Notes: generated by a model not told the origin, from the sequence alone. Shown: positions 24,412 to 32,820, counted from the stretch's first letter. The stretch is 64,000 nt of DNA from Natronorubrum halophilum (GCF_003670115.1 NZ_QQTY01000002.1:992001-1056000); one strand, 5' to 3'. Program-made: numbers and translations.

Positions 24412-25713
24412 ATGAGCGCAATTATCGCAAAGCGAGTCGATTCCGGAACGCCCGACACGAGTGAAATCCGCGACCTCGCCGAGGCAGCGGGATACACCGT
24501 CATCGGCGAGGTGACGCAGTCGCGGCGGGCGGATGCCGCCCTCCAACTCGGCGAAGGGAAGGCCGAAGAACTCGCCGCGGAAGCCGCCGCGACCGAGGCG
24601 ACGACCGTCATCTTCGACAATCGGCTCGGCCCCTACCAGATGTACAACCTCGGACGGCTCCTGCCCGACACCGTCGAGGTCATCGACCGGTTCACCCTGA
24701 TCCTCGAGATCTTCGGCCAGCGCGCCCAGACCAGAAAGGCGCAGCTACAGGTCGAGTTGGCCGAACTCCGATACGAACTGCCGCGCGCCGAGGCGAAGAC
24801 CAGTCTCGCCAAACGCGACGAACATCCCGGTTTCATGGGGTTGGGTGAGTACGACGAGAGCCGCGAGCGCGACATCAAGGCCCAGATCAGCCGGATCAAC
24901 GACGAACTCGAGCAGATCGAGCGGACCGAGGAACACCGGCGGGAGCGCCGCCGCGACTCCGGGTTCGATCTGGTCGCGTTAGCCGGCTATACGAACGCCG
25001 GCAAGTCGACCCTGCTGCGCCAGCTCGCGGACGATCTCACCGTCGAGGAAAACGAGGACCTCCATCCGGATCTCGACGCGACGGCCGAATCCCAGGACAA
25101 GCTGTTCACGACGCTGGGAACGACGACTCGACGCGCCGCCCTCGAGCCCCGGGACGTGCTGGTGACCGATACCGTCGGGTTCATCAGCGACCTGCCCCAC
25201 TGGCTGGTCGAATCGTTCAAGTCGACGCTCGATTCGGTCTACCGGGCGGATCTCGTCTTGCTCGTCGTCGACGTCAGCGAGGAGATCGACGAGATCCACG
25301 AGAAACTCGTCACCTGTCACGACACCCTCTACGAGCGCAACGAAGCGCCGATCGTGACCGTGTTGAACAAGATCGACAAAGTCGACGACGAGGAACTCGC
25401 GGAGAAACGGGAGGCGCTCTCGTCGCTCGCACCGAACCCGGTCACCGTAAGCGGCAGGGAGGGGACGAACGTCGACGACCTGCTCGATCGAATCGACGCG
25501 GAGCTTCCGGAGTGGGAGGACGAACGGCTGTTGTTGCCGATGACCGACGACACCATGAGCGTGGTGTCCTGGATCCACGACAACGCGAACGTCGAAGACG
25601 TCACCTACGGCGACGAGGACGTCACCGTCTCGTTCGAAGCGCGTCCCGCCGTAATCTCGCAGGCACGTTCGCGCGCGAGCGAGCTGCGAACGACCGCCGC
25701 GGAGTCCGCCTAA
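24412..25713 (+). CDS. hflX: GTPase HflX
   Basis: A 433-residue ribosome-associated GTPase of the HflX family. Residues 1-180 hold the GTP-binding N-terminal domain with the family pieces IFDNRLGPYQMYNLGR and LILEIFGQRAQTRKAQLQVELAELRY, and a coiled coil (ISRINDELEQIERTEEHRRERRR). The G domain has G1 GYTNAGKST, G2 TTLGTTTR, G3 DTVGF, G4 NKID and a G5-like segment. HflX rescues or splits ribosomes under stress in bacteria; the same role in archaea is inferred. It stands downstream of the RNase P/proteasome/SBDS cluster. Confidence 0.96.
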   Translation: MSAIIAKRVDSGTPDTSEIRDLAEAAGYTVIGEVTQSRRADAALQLGEGKAEELAAEAAATEATTVIFDNRLGPYQMYNLGRLLPDTVEVIDRFTLILEIFGQRAQTRKAQLQVELAELRYELPRAEAKTSLAKRDEHPGFMGLGEYDESRERDIKAQISRINDELEQIERTEEHRRERRRDSGFDLVALAGYTNAGKSTLLRQLADDLTVEENEDLHPDLDATAESQDKLFTTLGTTTRRAALEPRDVLVTDTVGFISDLPHWLVESFKSTLDSVYRADLVLLVVDVSEEIDEIHEKLVTCHDTLYERNEAPIVTVLNKIDKVDDEELAEKREALSSLAPNPVTVSGREGTNVDDLLDRIDAELPEWEDERLLLPMTDDTMSVVSWIHDNANVEDVTYGDEDVTVSFEARPAVISQARSRASELRTTAAESA

Positions 25714-25793
25714 TCCTTCGCGCTGACTCGAGCGGTGATCGACGCCTAAATCAGCGTACTGGCTCCGACGGTGCTCGTCGGGGCAACCACACC

Positions 25794-25801
25794 ATATAAA
25801 T
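25794..25801 (+). promoter_or_regulatory. TATA box of thiolase-DUF35 operon
   Basis: atataaat is 24-31 bases upstream of the ATG at 25825. Confidence 0.5.
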
Positions 25802-25824
25802 CACTGACTCGAGTGCAGTAGGAT

Positions 25825-26982
25825 ATGGAACGTGTTGCAATCATCGGTGCATCCATGACCCAGTTCGGGAAGCGGGAGGGCTGGATTCAGGACCTCCTCG
25901 CGGAGGCCGGGATCGAGTGTCTCGAGGATGCAGGGGTCGACGCCGCGGACGTCGAGCATCTGTACGTCTCGAACATGGCGAGCGGGGAGTTCGAGGGACA
26001 GACGGGCGTACCGAACGCGCTCGCACACGATCTCGACGCGATGCCGGCGTACACCCAGCGCGTCGACCAGACGAGTTCCAGCGGCGGGGCCGGAATCTAC
26101 GCCGCCTGGCAGTCGGTCGCCAGCGGGGCGAGCGACATGACGCTGCTCGTCGGCGGGGAGAAGATGACCCACCGGACGACCGGCGAAGCGACCGACGTCA
26201 TCGCGTCGCTGACCCATCCCGTCGAGTACAAAACCGGCGTGACGCTGCCGTCGTTCGCGGGCCTGACCGCGCGACACTACCTGGAACGATTCGACGCGCC
26301 TCGAGAGAGCCTCGGTAAGGTCGCAGTCAAAAACCACAAAAACGGCGTCGATAACCCGAAGGCGCAGTTCCAGAAGGAAGTCGACCTCGAGACCGTCCTC
26401 GAGTCACCGATCGTCGCGGACCCGCTTCGACTGTACGATTTCTGTCCGATCACGGACGGCTCGGCGGCGCTGATGTGCTGTCCCGAGTCCGTCGCGAAGG
26501 AGTACACCGACGACTACGTCGTCGTCTCGGGTATCGACGGCGCGACGGACACCCACGTCGTCCACGAGCGCGAGGACCCGACGATCATGGGCGGCGTCGT
26601 CGAGAGCGGGAAGGGGGCCTACGAGATGAGCGGCTACGGACCCGAGGACATCGACGTCGCCGAACTCCACGACATGTTCACCATCCTCGAGTTCCTCCAG
26701 ATGGAAGGGCTCGGCTTCGCCGAACAGGGAGAGGCGTGGAAACTCGTCGAGGAGGGCTACACCGAGCGAGATACGGGCGAACTGCCGATCAACACCTCCG
26801 GCGGGCTCAAATCGAAGGGCCATCCCCTCGGGGCGAGCGGCGTCGCACAGGGTGTCGAGATCTACGAACAACTCGTCGGCGAAGCCGGCCCGCGGCAGGT
26901 CGAGGCCGACGTCGGTCTCACCTGTAACGTCGGCGGCTTCGGAAACTGCGTTATCACTACGATCATGGAGGCAGCACAATGA
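25825..26982 (+). CDS. Thiolase-family protein (SCP2-thiolase type) with Ser at the acyl-Cys position
   Basis: A 385-residue thiolase-fold protein: N-terminal AIIGASMTQFGKREG, LYVSNMASGEF, then RVDQTSSSGGAG where classical members have NACASGG, so the acyl-accepting Cys is Ser84. The histidine region GGLKSKGHPLGASG and the C-terminal CNVGG are intact. Thiolases transfer acyl groups to CoA or condense two acyl-CoAs; without the nucleophilic Cys normal thiolase chemistry is doubtful, and a hydrolase, decarboxylase or scaffold role with the DUF35 partner is possible. It overlaps the DUF35 gene (ATGA), as thiolase/DUF35 pairs do elsewhere in archaea. Confidence 0.88.
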   Translation: MERVAIIGASMTQFGKREGWIQDLLAEAGIECLEDAGVDAADVEHLYVSNMASGEFEGQTGVPNALAHDLDAMPAYTQRVDQTSSSGGAGIYAAWQSVASGASDMTLLVGGEKMTHRTTGEATDVIASLTHPVEYKTGVTLPSFAGLTARHYLERFDAPRESLGKVAVKNHKNGVDNPKAQFQKEVDLETVLESPIVADPLRLYDFCPITDGSAALMCCPESVAKEYTDDYVVVSGIDGATDTHVVHEREDPTIMGGVVESGKGAYEMSGYGPEDIDVAELHDMFTILEFLQMEGLGFAEQGEAWKLVEEGYTERDTGELPINTSGGLKSKGHPLGASGVAQGVEIYEQLVGEAGPRQVEADVGLTCNVGGFGNCVITTIMEAAQ

Positions 26983-27380
26983 CCATGGAAGCCACGCGCT
27001 ACGACGACGGCTCGATCAGCTACCCCGGACACCCGCGCGGCCCCGACGGCGCGGAACCGGTCGAAACGATCGATCTGAGCGAGTACACCGCAGAGGTAAT
27101 CACGTGGACGACGAGCATGGCGACGCCACCCGGCGTCCGTCAGCCCAACACCCTCGCGATCGTCGAGTTCGACGTCAGCGAACAGAACGCCTCGGAAAGT
27201 CGGACGGAGTCCGACGACGACGGCGAGACGGTCCGGGCGATCGGACAGGTGACGACCGACGACGTCGAGACCGGAGACGAAGTCGAACTGGTCTACGTCG
27301 ACGAACTCCGCGAACCGGGTGCCGGCATCCGCGAACCTGAAAGTCAGGAGTGGGACGGCTACCGGTTCGAACCGATCTAA
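26979..27380 (+). CDS. DUF35-type OB-fold protein (no zinc cysteines)
   Basis: A 133-residue partner of the thiolase above; TGDEVELVYVDELREPGAG, YRFEPI and EFDVSEQNAS fit the OB-fold of DUF35, which in archaeal thiolase/HMG-CoA-synthase complexes bridges the two enzymes and binds CoA. There is no Cys at all, so the zinc knuckle usual at the N-terminus is lost. Translation is coupled to the thiolase by a four-base overlap. An acidic insertion (SESRTESDDDGE) sits in the middle. It shares its last bases with the stop of the convergent gene at 27377. Confidence 0.7.
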   Translation: MTMEATRYDDGSISYPGHPRGPDGAEPVETIDLSEYTAEVITWTTSMATPPGVRQPNTLAIVEFDVSEQNASESRTESDDDGETVRAIGQVTTDDVETGDEVELVYVDELREPGAGIREPESQEWDGYRFEPI

Positions 27381-28240
27381 CTTCCGCTATCGGTACCACG
27401 CCCGTCTGCGGGCCCGTCGGTCCCGTGGTCGTCGTCACCGTTTTCGGAATCGTCACCGTTCTCGAGCGCATCGACGTCCGTCTCATCGCTACCGTTCGTC
27501 GGACCGTCAGCATCGGCACCATCACCGGCAGTGCCGCTTTCGTCGGCTCCATCGGTGGTGTCCCGACCCTCCGCCTCGCTCGAGTCCTCGTCTTCGTCGG
27601 CCCCGTACTGATCCTTCAGCGTCTCGAGTTCGGCGTCGACGTCGACGCGCGATGCGGGTTCGTCGCGTTCGAGGGGGCTGTTCCCGTCGCGGGATTCGTC
27701 GATGTCCCCGTCTTCGACGTCGATCCGGACGGGGTCCGTCGATTCCGCCCGGCGCGTCTCGAGGTCGTCGTCGACGTCACGGAGTCTCCGATCCACGTTG
27801 TCGCGTAGCTCGCGTGCCTCGGAGAGCAACTCGCGCGCGCTGTCGTCCGTCGGGAGCCTGTCGTCCGACGCCGCCCGCTGGAGTTCCGACAGCACGGTAT
27901 CGAGCCGAGACAGCGTCGTCCGTTGGAGGTCCCTGGCCCGCTCGCTCGCAGTGTCCGTCGCGTCGGTCGTCCGATCGCGAACCTCCCGTTCGGTTCGCGC
28001 GATCGTGAGCGCCCGCTGGAACCCCTCGAGTGCGCGGACGCTGGTCTTGAGGATCGCTATCGCGGCGGGAATGGCGATCTCGTCGGTGAACGTGAGTAGT
28101 TCTCGGGGCGTCGGTGGTCGCGGTGCTGGCGGGCGAAATCGGGACCGAGACTGGGTCGACTCGAGTTCCTGTCGAAGGTCGTCGATCGTCCGCGTCAGTT
28201 CGCGGACGGCCTCGGCGAGTTCGTCGTCGGGATCGGCCAT
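27377..28240 (-). CDS. Acidic protein with central hydrophobic helix and coiled coil, function unknown
   Basis: A 287-residue protein beginning MADPDDELAEAVRELTRTIDDLRQELES, which is a coiled coil; then a Pro-rich stretch (RFRPPAPRPPTPRELLTFT), a short hydrophobic helix EIAIPAAIAILKTSVRALEG, a second coiled coil (ERARDLQRTTLSRLDTVLSELQRA to RRLRDVDDDLETRR), and a ~100-residue acidic, Gly/Asp/Ser-rich disordered tail. I do not recognise the family. The start at 28240 has a cttttcata box 22-30 bases upstream. The stop codon overlaps the convergent DUF35 gene. Confidence 0.7.
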   Translation of the reverse strand: MADPDDELAEAVRELTRTIDDLRQELESTQSRSRFRPPAPRPPTPRELLTFTDEIAIPAAIAILKTSVRALEGFQRALTIARTEREVRDRTTDATDTASERARDLQRTTLSRLDTVLSELQRAASDDRLPTDDSARELLSEARELRDNVDRRLRDVDDDLETRRAESTDPVRIDVEDGDIDESRDGNSPLERDEPASRVDVDAELETLKDQYGADEDEDSSEAEGRDTTDGADESGTAGDGADADGPTNGSDETDVDALENGDDSENGDDDHGTDGPADGRGTDSGS

Positions 28241-28341
28241 ACGCGGCCTACGGCGTCCGCTATGAAAAGCCGGACGGTCGAACGAACCCCATCGCATCAG
28301 TAGTATGCATCCGTTATCTTCGTAGATAGAATTCATGCACA

Positions 28342-28350
28342 ATATTTATT
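28342..28350 (+). promoter_or_regulatory. TATA box of DUF7504-like gene
   Basis: atatttatt, 30-38 bases upstream of the ATG at 28380, in a short AT-rich divergent region. Confidence 0.45.
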
Positions 28351-28379
28351 ATTACACAAAAATTCAGTTGATAGAACGG

Positions 28380-29036
28380 ATGGGAGACGACCGATGGAGC
28401 GGGACGCCGAATCGTGCCGGCTTCGCACGGACGCTCAAGGCGCTCAAACGGGACGGGAGCAACATCCTGTTCGTCGGGGCGGATACGGCCGGTACGCACG
28501 GACTTCTCTGTAACAGACTGCTGGGAAAGATGGGGCGGACGCGGCGGTATCTGTTGGTCGTCACCGACGATCGAGATCGTATCCCACTGGACGAACACGA
28601 GACCGGGGGAACGGATCGGGTACTCGACTACTCGGAACTCGAATGCAGTGACGGATCGGAGCGGACCGACGGCGGCGAGCAACCACCACTCGGGGCGCTC
28701 GGAACCGAAATTATCGACACCGTCGACGCCTTTGATGACCTCGCTGAGGGACTCGAACCCTCCGAACTTCGGGTCTGTGTCGATTCGCTCGTCCCGTTGC
28801 TTCGGGAACACCCGCCGGAGAAGGTGTTCCGACTGCTCCACGTGATGACGTCACGAGTCGGCCAGGTTCGCGGAATAGGACACTACCATCTGCCCCTCGA
28901 GCGCGGCCACGATGCCGTCGCGCTCCTCGAACCGTTGTTCGATGCGACCGTGGAAATTCGTACCCGTGGGGGATCCTACGAGCAACGGTGGCAGTTCCGT
29001 AACCGAGAAATCGCAACTGAGTGGGTCCCGTTTTAA
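28380..29036 (+). CDS. DUF7504-like protein (degenerate RecA/KaiC-like fold)
   Basis: A 218-residue protein. NILFVGADTAGTHGLLCNRLLGK occupies the place of a Walker A strand-loop-helix but lacks the GKT/S Lys; then RYLLVVTDDRD, RVCVDSLVPLLREHPPEKVFRLLHVMTSRVGQVRGIGHYHLPLE and VEIRTRGGSYEQRWQFR resemble the later strands of KaiC/RadA-like folds. Haloarchaea hold many such proteins near HalOD1 and bacteriorhodopsin-type regulators; a sensory or regulatory role without ATP hydrolysis is inferred. An upstream ATG would add 15 residues that cross the TATA box, so 28380 is preferred. Confidence 0.65.
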   Translation: MGDDRWSGTPNRAGFARTLKALKRDGSNILFVGADTAGTHGLLCNRLLGKMGRTRRYLLVVTDDRDRIPLDEHETGGTDRVLDYSELECSDGSERTDGGEQPPLGALGTEIIDTVDAFDDLAEGLEPSELRVCVDSLVPLLREHPPEKVFRLLHVMTSRVGQVRGIGHYHLPLERGHDAVALLEPLFDATVEIRTRGGSYEQRWQFRNREIATEWVPF

Positions 29037-29199
29037 TCAATATCTGATTGACAGGAACGGTGGTAGATGGCTGATAGTAGTAACCGGATTCGTTCAGAGA
29101 AAGCGCGTTCGGAAGACGGTTTCCGGACGATCGTAACCGCGTGAAGTATCCGTCTGTAGGTAATTCATCTCGAGCAATATTGCTGTTACGGCAGAAGGT

Positions 29200-29209
29200 C
29201 TATATATCG
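29200..29209 (+). promoter_or_regulatory. TATA box of the membrane-anchored acidic protein gene
   Basis: ctatatatcg, 31-40 bases upstream of the ATG at 29240; that start leaves a clean N-terminal membrane anchor. Confidence 0.45.
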
Positions 29210-29239
29210 AACAACCTATCGGATTACAGAGAACCATAT

Positions 29240-30892
29240 ATGGTTGAAGTTGATGCTCAGGTACTCGTTGGCGCCGCGATAACCGTTTTCCTCGCGCTCA
29301 TGTTTTTCGGGGTCGTCGTTCTCTGGGATGTTGCACTCGCACTCCGCAGCGTCGGCGACAAGATCGATAAACTAGAGGACAACGTCGACGACGATCTGAT
29401 GGATATCGCCTACTCGCTGGATAACATTTCGAACGCACCAGGCGGGAACGGAACGCAACTCCACTTGAATAGCGGATCGATCAGTTCCGGCCCGGCGACC
29501 GAACAGGCACCAGGAGAGCCCACCCAGCAGAGACGGGACGCACAGCCCGAAGCCGCCGATGGTGGGCCGCGGGCGTCACAACAGCGACAACAGCCCGTCC
29601 AGACCCCACAGGAGACAGCGTCCACCGGTGTCGCCGGGACGCCGGGCTCGAGCGGCGACGCTGCGGGCGGCGAGCCGGATCCGGATTCCGACGCTGTCGG
29701 AGCGGGTTCGGACGCCGGGACGACGGCTGCCGCCGAAAGAACCGAGGCTGTCGCTGCGGGCGGCGAGTCGGATCCGACACCGACCGAAGACGATCTCGAC
29801 GGCGAAGCCGAACGGACCCATCCACGGGCAGCGGCCAACCGGGGTCGATTCATTACGTCGCCCGATCGAACGGCGTGGTACGCGACACCGCTCGATCGCG
29901 AGGCGATCCGGACGGCGGAGCCGCTGATCGCCGGTGAACTGACGGACGGCACGGAGTCGCGCAGCGACGAGTCCGAGGTTATCGCCGTTGGGCCGATCGA
30001 TGCTACGGCGGCTGTCGAACCGACCGACCCGAACGAATCGACCGACGGTTTGTCCGGCGAGCCCGTCGAAGCCGCTGGGGCGGCGACGGAAGCGAGGGGA
30101 CCTCCTTCGGCAGCCGACGAACTCGCCGGCACCGATCTCGCAAATGACGGTGAGACCGAAGAGAGCGAACCCAAAGCGGCGGAATACGAACGCGAGGGGG
30201 ACTCAACAACGGTTGATGCTAACGCCGGCGGTCTCGCACTCGACGCATCCGCCGACGAACCCGGAGACGAACCGGACGAGCGGGTATCGACGACGGGAAC
30301 GGATCTCGAGCCCGCCGACGAACTCAACGGTGTCGACTCCGATACCGAAGCGGGCGACCGATCCGACGCCGAAGAGCGGCCCGATGCGGAGACCGACGCG
30401 GCCGAGCGGACGGGGACGGGCGGCGACGATCCACCGGCCGAGATCGAGGCGGGCCACCGGATCACCGACGGCAGTAATCCATTCGAGTTCGACGACGAGT
30501 TCGCAGACGACGTCACCGTCGAAGAGGCCGTCGACACGATCAACGAGAACGCGCCGGCACCGGAGCTCTCGAGTCACCGCTTCGATGTTACAGCCGAAGT
30601 GCACGCGACTGACGAGGGGGAAGCGGACGGCGACAGCGCCGTGCTGATCTTCAAGTTCGACGCGGACACCGTGGATCTCAGCGGGTCGACGAAGCGGTTG
30701 CTCCAGTACCAGATGCGGAGTTTCGCCGACCGCGACCCGACGCCCGATGGCGACGTAACGATCGGACGACAACGGATCGTCATCGAGATCCCGAACTCGG
30801 ACGGCAGCGCCGTACAACGCTGGGGAGAGGCCGCTGTAAGCATCATCGATCGGACGCTCTATCTCTCGGATAACAGCTCCGACGACAGCTGA
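29240..30892 (+). CDS. Membrane-anchored protein with long acidic linker and C-terminal domain, function unknown
   Basis: A 550-residue protein. Residues about 8-30 (VLVGAAITVFLALMFFGVVVLW) form one transmembrane helix, followed by a short coiled coil (LRSVGDKIDKLEDNVDDDLMDIAYSL). Residues about 60-430 are low-complexity and very acidic (Asp/Glu/Ala/Ser/Thr/Gly), probably disordered, with two similar AAGGE(P/S)DP units. The last ~110 residues look folded: SSHRFDVTAEVHATDE, AVLIFKFDADTVDLSGSTKRLLQYQMRSF, and a final helix WGEAAVSIIDRTLYL. The C-terminal domain is the part likely to carry a function; I cannot name it. Cytoplasmic orientation is plausible but not shown. Confidence 0.7.
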   Translation: MVEVDAQVLVGAAITVFLALMFFGVVVLWDVALALRSVGDKIDKLEDNVDDDLMDIAYSLDNISNAPGGNGTQLHLNSGSISSGPATEQAPGEPTQQRRDAQPEAADGGPRASQQRQQPVQTPQETASTGVAGTPGSSGDAAGGEPDPDSDAVGAGSDAGTTAAAERTEAVAAGGESDPTPTEDDLDGEAERTHPRAAANRGRFITSPDRTAWYATPLDREAIRTAEPLIAGELTDGTESRSDESEVIAVGPIDATAAVEPTDPNESTDGLSGEPVEAAGAATEARGPPSAADELAGTDLANDGETEESEPKAAEYEREGDSTTVDANAGGLALDASADEPGDEPDERVSTTGTDLEPADELNGVDSDTEAGDRSDAEERPDAETDAAERTGTGGDDPPAEIEAGHRITDGSNPFEFDDEFADDVTVEEAVDTINENAPAPELSSHRFDVTAEVHATDEGEADGDSAVLIFKFDADTVDLSGSTKRLLQYQMRSFADRDPTPDGDVTIGRQRIVIEIPNSDGSAVQRWGEAAVSIIDRTLYLSDNSSDDS

Positions 30893-30960
30893 GTATCGTC
30901 GAGTGCACCGCCGTTTTCGAGTAGTAACTGATCTGCTCATTCACTGTGCGAATCCAATCG

Positions 30961-30967
30961 CTTTTAG
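30961..30967 (+). promoter_or_regulatory. TATA-like box of the YprB-like gene
   Basis: cttttag, 25-31 bases upstream of the GTG at 30992; supports the GTG start. Confidence 0.4.
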
Positions 30968-30991
30968 TTCACTCGGCACCCCCCAACTGGT

Positions 30992-31744
30992 GTGCGAATC
31001 GAGAACAGTTTCATTCCCGTCCGCGGCGTCGGGGAGACCACGGAACGGCGACTCTGGCAACAGGGCATCACCCACTGGGACGAGTTCGACGGGAGCGTCG
31101 TCGGCGACACGTTGGCCGACCGCATCGAGTCGTTCATCGACGAGGGGCGGACCCACCTCGAGCGCGGCGACATCTCCGTTTTTACCGAGGCGCTGCCGGC
31201 TTCCAGCCGGTGGCGGTGCTACGAGAACGTCAGCGAGGAGACCTGCTTTCTGGACATCGAGACGACCGGACTCGACGCGACACGGAACGACGTTACGACC
31301 GTCAGCATCCACCGCGGCGGCGAGACGAAGACGTTCGTGAAGGATCGAGACCTGACGGGGCGGCGTCTCGAGCGGGAACTCGAGGCGTCGTCGCTGCTGG
31401 TAACCTTTAACGGACAGCGATTCGACGTCCCCTTCCTCGAGACGTGTTACGATATCGACGTCACGACGCCGCACGTCGATCTCATGTACCCCTGCAAAAA
31501 GATCGACCTCGATGGCGGGTTAAAAGCGATCGAACGCGACCTCGGTATCGAACGGGACAGGCCGGACCTCAGCGGTCGCGACGCCGTACGGCTCTGGCAC
31601 GAGTACGAGCGCGGTGACGAGAGCGCACTCGAGACGCTCGTCGAGTACAACCGTGCGGACACGCGAAACATGAAGCCGCTGATGGAGATCGTCGCGGATC
31701 GCCTCCACGAAACCGTCTTCGAGGCGGAATGTCCCACGGAGTAA
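30992..31744 (+). CDS. YprB/MrfB-like DEDD exonuclease (RNase H fold)
   Basis: A 250-residue protein. N-terminal FIPVRGVGETTERRLWQQGI looks like a helix-hairpin-helix DNA-binding motif. The nuclease core has the ExoI strand CFLDIETTG (Asp and Glu), ExoII TFNGQRFDVPFL and ExoIII YNRADTRNM (Tyr and Asp, three residues apart), so all four acidic residues of a DEDDy exonuclease are present. In Bacillus, MrfB (YprB) is the partner nuclease of MrfA (YprA), the helicase family found at 1-2460. Translation begins at a GTG right behind a TATA box, a leaderless arrangement. Known family role: removal of mitomycin-type lesions; transfer to this archaeon is inferred. Confidence 0.88.
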   Translation: MRIENSFIPVRGVGETTERRLWQQGITHWDEFDGSVVGDTLADRIESFIDEGRTHLERGDISVFTEALPASSRWRCYENVSEETCFLDIETTGLDATRNDVTTVSIHRGGETKTFVKDRDLTGRRLERELEASSLLVTFNGQRFDVPFLETCYDIDVTTPHVDLMYPCKKIDLDGGLKAIERDLGIERDRPDLSGRDAVRLWHEYERGDESALETLVEYNRADTRNMKPLMEIVADRLHETVFEAECPTE

Positions 31745-31772
31745 AGAGGGCGCAAGACCGGTCACCGACACG

Positions 31773-31780
31773 TACATATA
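31773..31780 (+). promoter_or_regulatory. TATA box of the thioesterase gene
   Basis: tacatata, 29-36 bases upstream of the ATG at 31809. Confidence 0.5.
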
Positions 31781-31808
31781 CGGCGATTGAGACCGTCGAC
31801 TGGCGATA

Positions 31809-32210
31809 ATGAGCGACGGTAGCTACGAGTACGAGGTCGGAATCGACAGTCGACTCCGGGATATCGATTTTATGGGACACGTCAACAACGCGATCTACGC
31901 GACGTTCCTCGAGGAAGCCAGGCAGGGGTACTTCACCGACGTTATCGGCGTCTCGTTGGTCGACGTCGGGACGGTTCTCGCGAACCTCGAAATCGATTAC
32001 GTTCGGCCGATCGAAGCCGATTCGGATATCACCGTCGCGGTTCAAGTCCCGGAACTCGGAACCTCGAGTCTCCCGATGGAGTACGAGATCCGAGCCGACG
32101 GAGAACGGGCGGCGACGGCGCGGACCGTACAGGTACTGATCGATCGAGAGACGGAACGATCCCAGCCCATTCCGAGCGAATGGCGGACGCGGATCACCGG
32201 CCGCCGGTGA
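31809..32210 (+). CDS. Acyl-CoA thioesterase, 4HBT hotdog family
   Basis: A 133-residue hotdog-fold enzyme. The start of the protein SRLRDIDFMGHVNNAIYATFLEEARQGYF carries the 4-hydroxybenzoyl-CoA thioesterase signature with the catalytic Asp and HVNNA; YVRPIEADSDITVAVQV and ARTVQVLIDRE are typical beta strands. These proteins hydrolyse acyl- or aroyl-CoA thioesters as dimers or tetramers; the substrate is not readable. The gene is monocistronic with its own TATA box. Confidence 0.92.
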   Translation: MSDGSYEYEVGIDSRLRDIDFMGHVNNAIYATFLEEARQGYFTDVIGVSLVDVGTVLANLEIDYVRPIEADSDITVAVQVPELGTSSLPMEYEIRADGERAATARTVQVLIDRETERSQPIPSEWRTRITGRR

Positions 32211-32300
32211 CTGAGGTCCAGTCGGTAGCGGAGACTGCTGGGACAGCGACCACGGCCGTTCGATAACAGCGACCGTCTGGATGATCTCGGCTAAATCGCC

Positions 32301-32591
32301 CTATCGGCCACCGTCTCGCTCGAGTACGTCGACCTCACCGGTACTGTTGACGACGACCTGATAACCACAGAACGGGAACTCGACGCGACCGCTCGCTCGT
32401 TTCGAACCGTCCTCCCGCGGCGCGAAGAGCGCGTCGAGGGCTTCCGGATTGATGACGTCGTACAGCGCCTCGTACTCCGGTGGTTCGATCTCCATGGGGT
32501 CGACACCTTCTCGGTCGGCAATTGCGGCAATGACGGCAAAGCTTACTGACTCGGGAGTGGCGGCGTCCGAACGATCGACTGAGAGTAGCAT
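32301..32591 (-). CDS. Free-standing HalOD1 output-domain protein
   Basis: A 96-residue protein consisting of little more than a HalOD1 domain: SVSFAVIAAIADREGVDPMEIEPPEYEALYDVINPEALDALFAP, then the strands SGRVEFPFCGYQVVVNSTGEVDV. HalOD1 is a haloarchaeal output domain normally attached to receiver or PAS domains; single-domain copies are frequent and their partners unknown. The ATG at 32591 is supported by a TATA box at 32617-32628; the upstream in-frame start would run into that box. Confidence 0.8.
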   Translation of the reverse strand: MLLSVDRSDAATPESVSFAVIAAIADREGVDPMEIEPPEYEALYDVINPEALDALFAPREDGSKRASGRVEFPFCGYQVVVNSTGEVDVLERDGGR

Positions 32592-32616
32592 TAAACGGAC
32601 TCTTACAGTCTTCGGA

Positions 32617-32628
32617 TATAAATCCTCT
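32617..32628 (-). promoter_or_regulatory. TATA box of HalOD1 gene
   Basis: GGATTTATATCC on the minus strand, 26-37 bases upstream of the ATG at 32591. Confidence 0.5.
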
Positions 32629-32721
32629 GTCCCCAATGAACGCTTGCTGAACAGATATGTTCACTAATGCGTTTAAAAGTCATTCAGCGTATATCTTTAT
32701 CGCCGAAACCGCCATAATATT

Positions 32722-32820
32722 ATGATATTGTGGCTATATTGGACTATTCGAGCGACACTGCTCACCGTACAGGCTTTCATTGTAACCGCTACACTCGCTC
32801 ACCACGAGGACATGCTGTGA
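32722..32820 (+). CDS. Candidate 32-residue hydrophobic miniprotein
   Basis: MILWLYWTIRATLL begins a 32-residue frame with one hydrophobic stretch and a hydrophilic end HHEDML. An atctttatcg box (32692-32701) is 21-30 bases upstream of its ATG, as for leaderless transcripts, and the ATG is the last part of the palindrome at 32713-32724. No family recognised; could equally be chance. Confidence 0.25.
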   Translation: MILWLYWTIRATLLTVQAFIVTATLAHHEDML

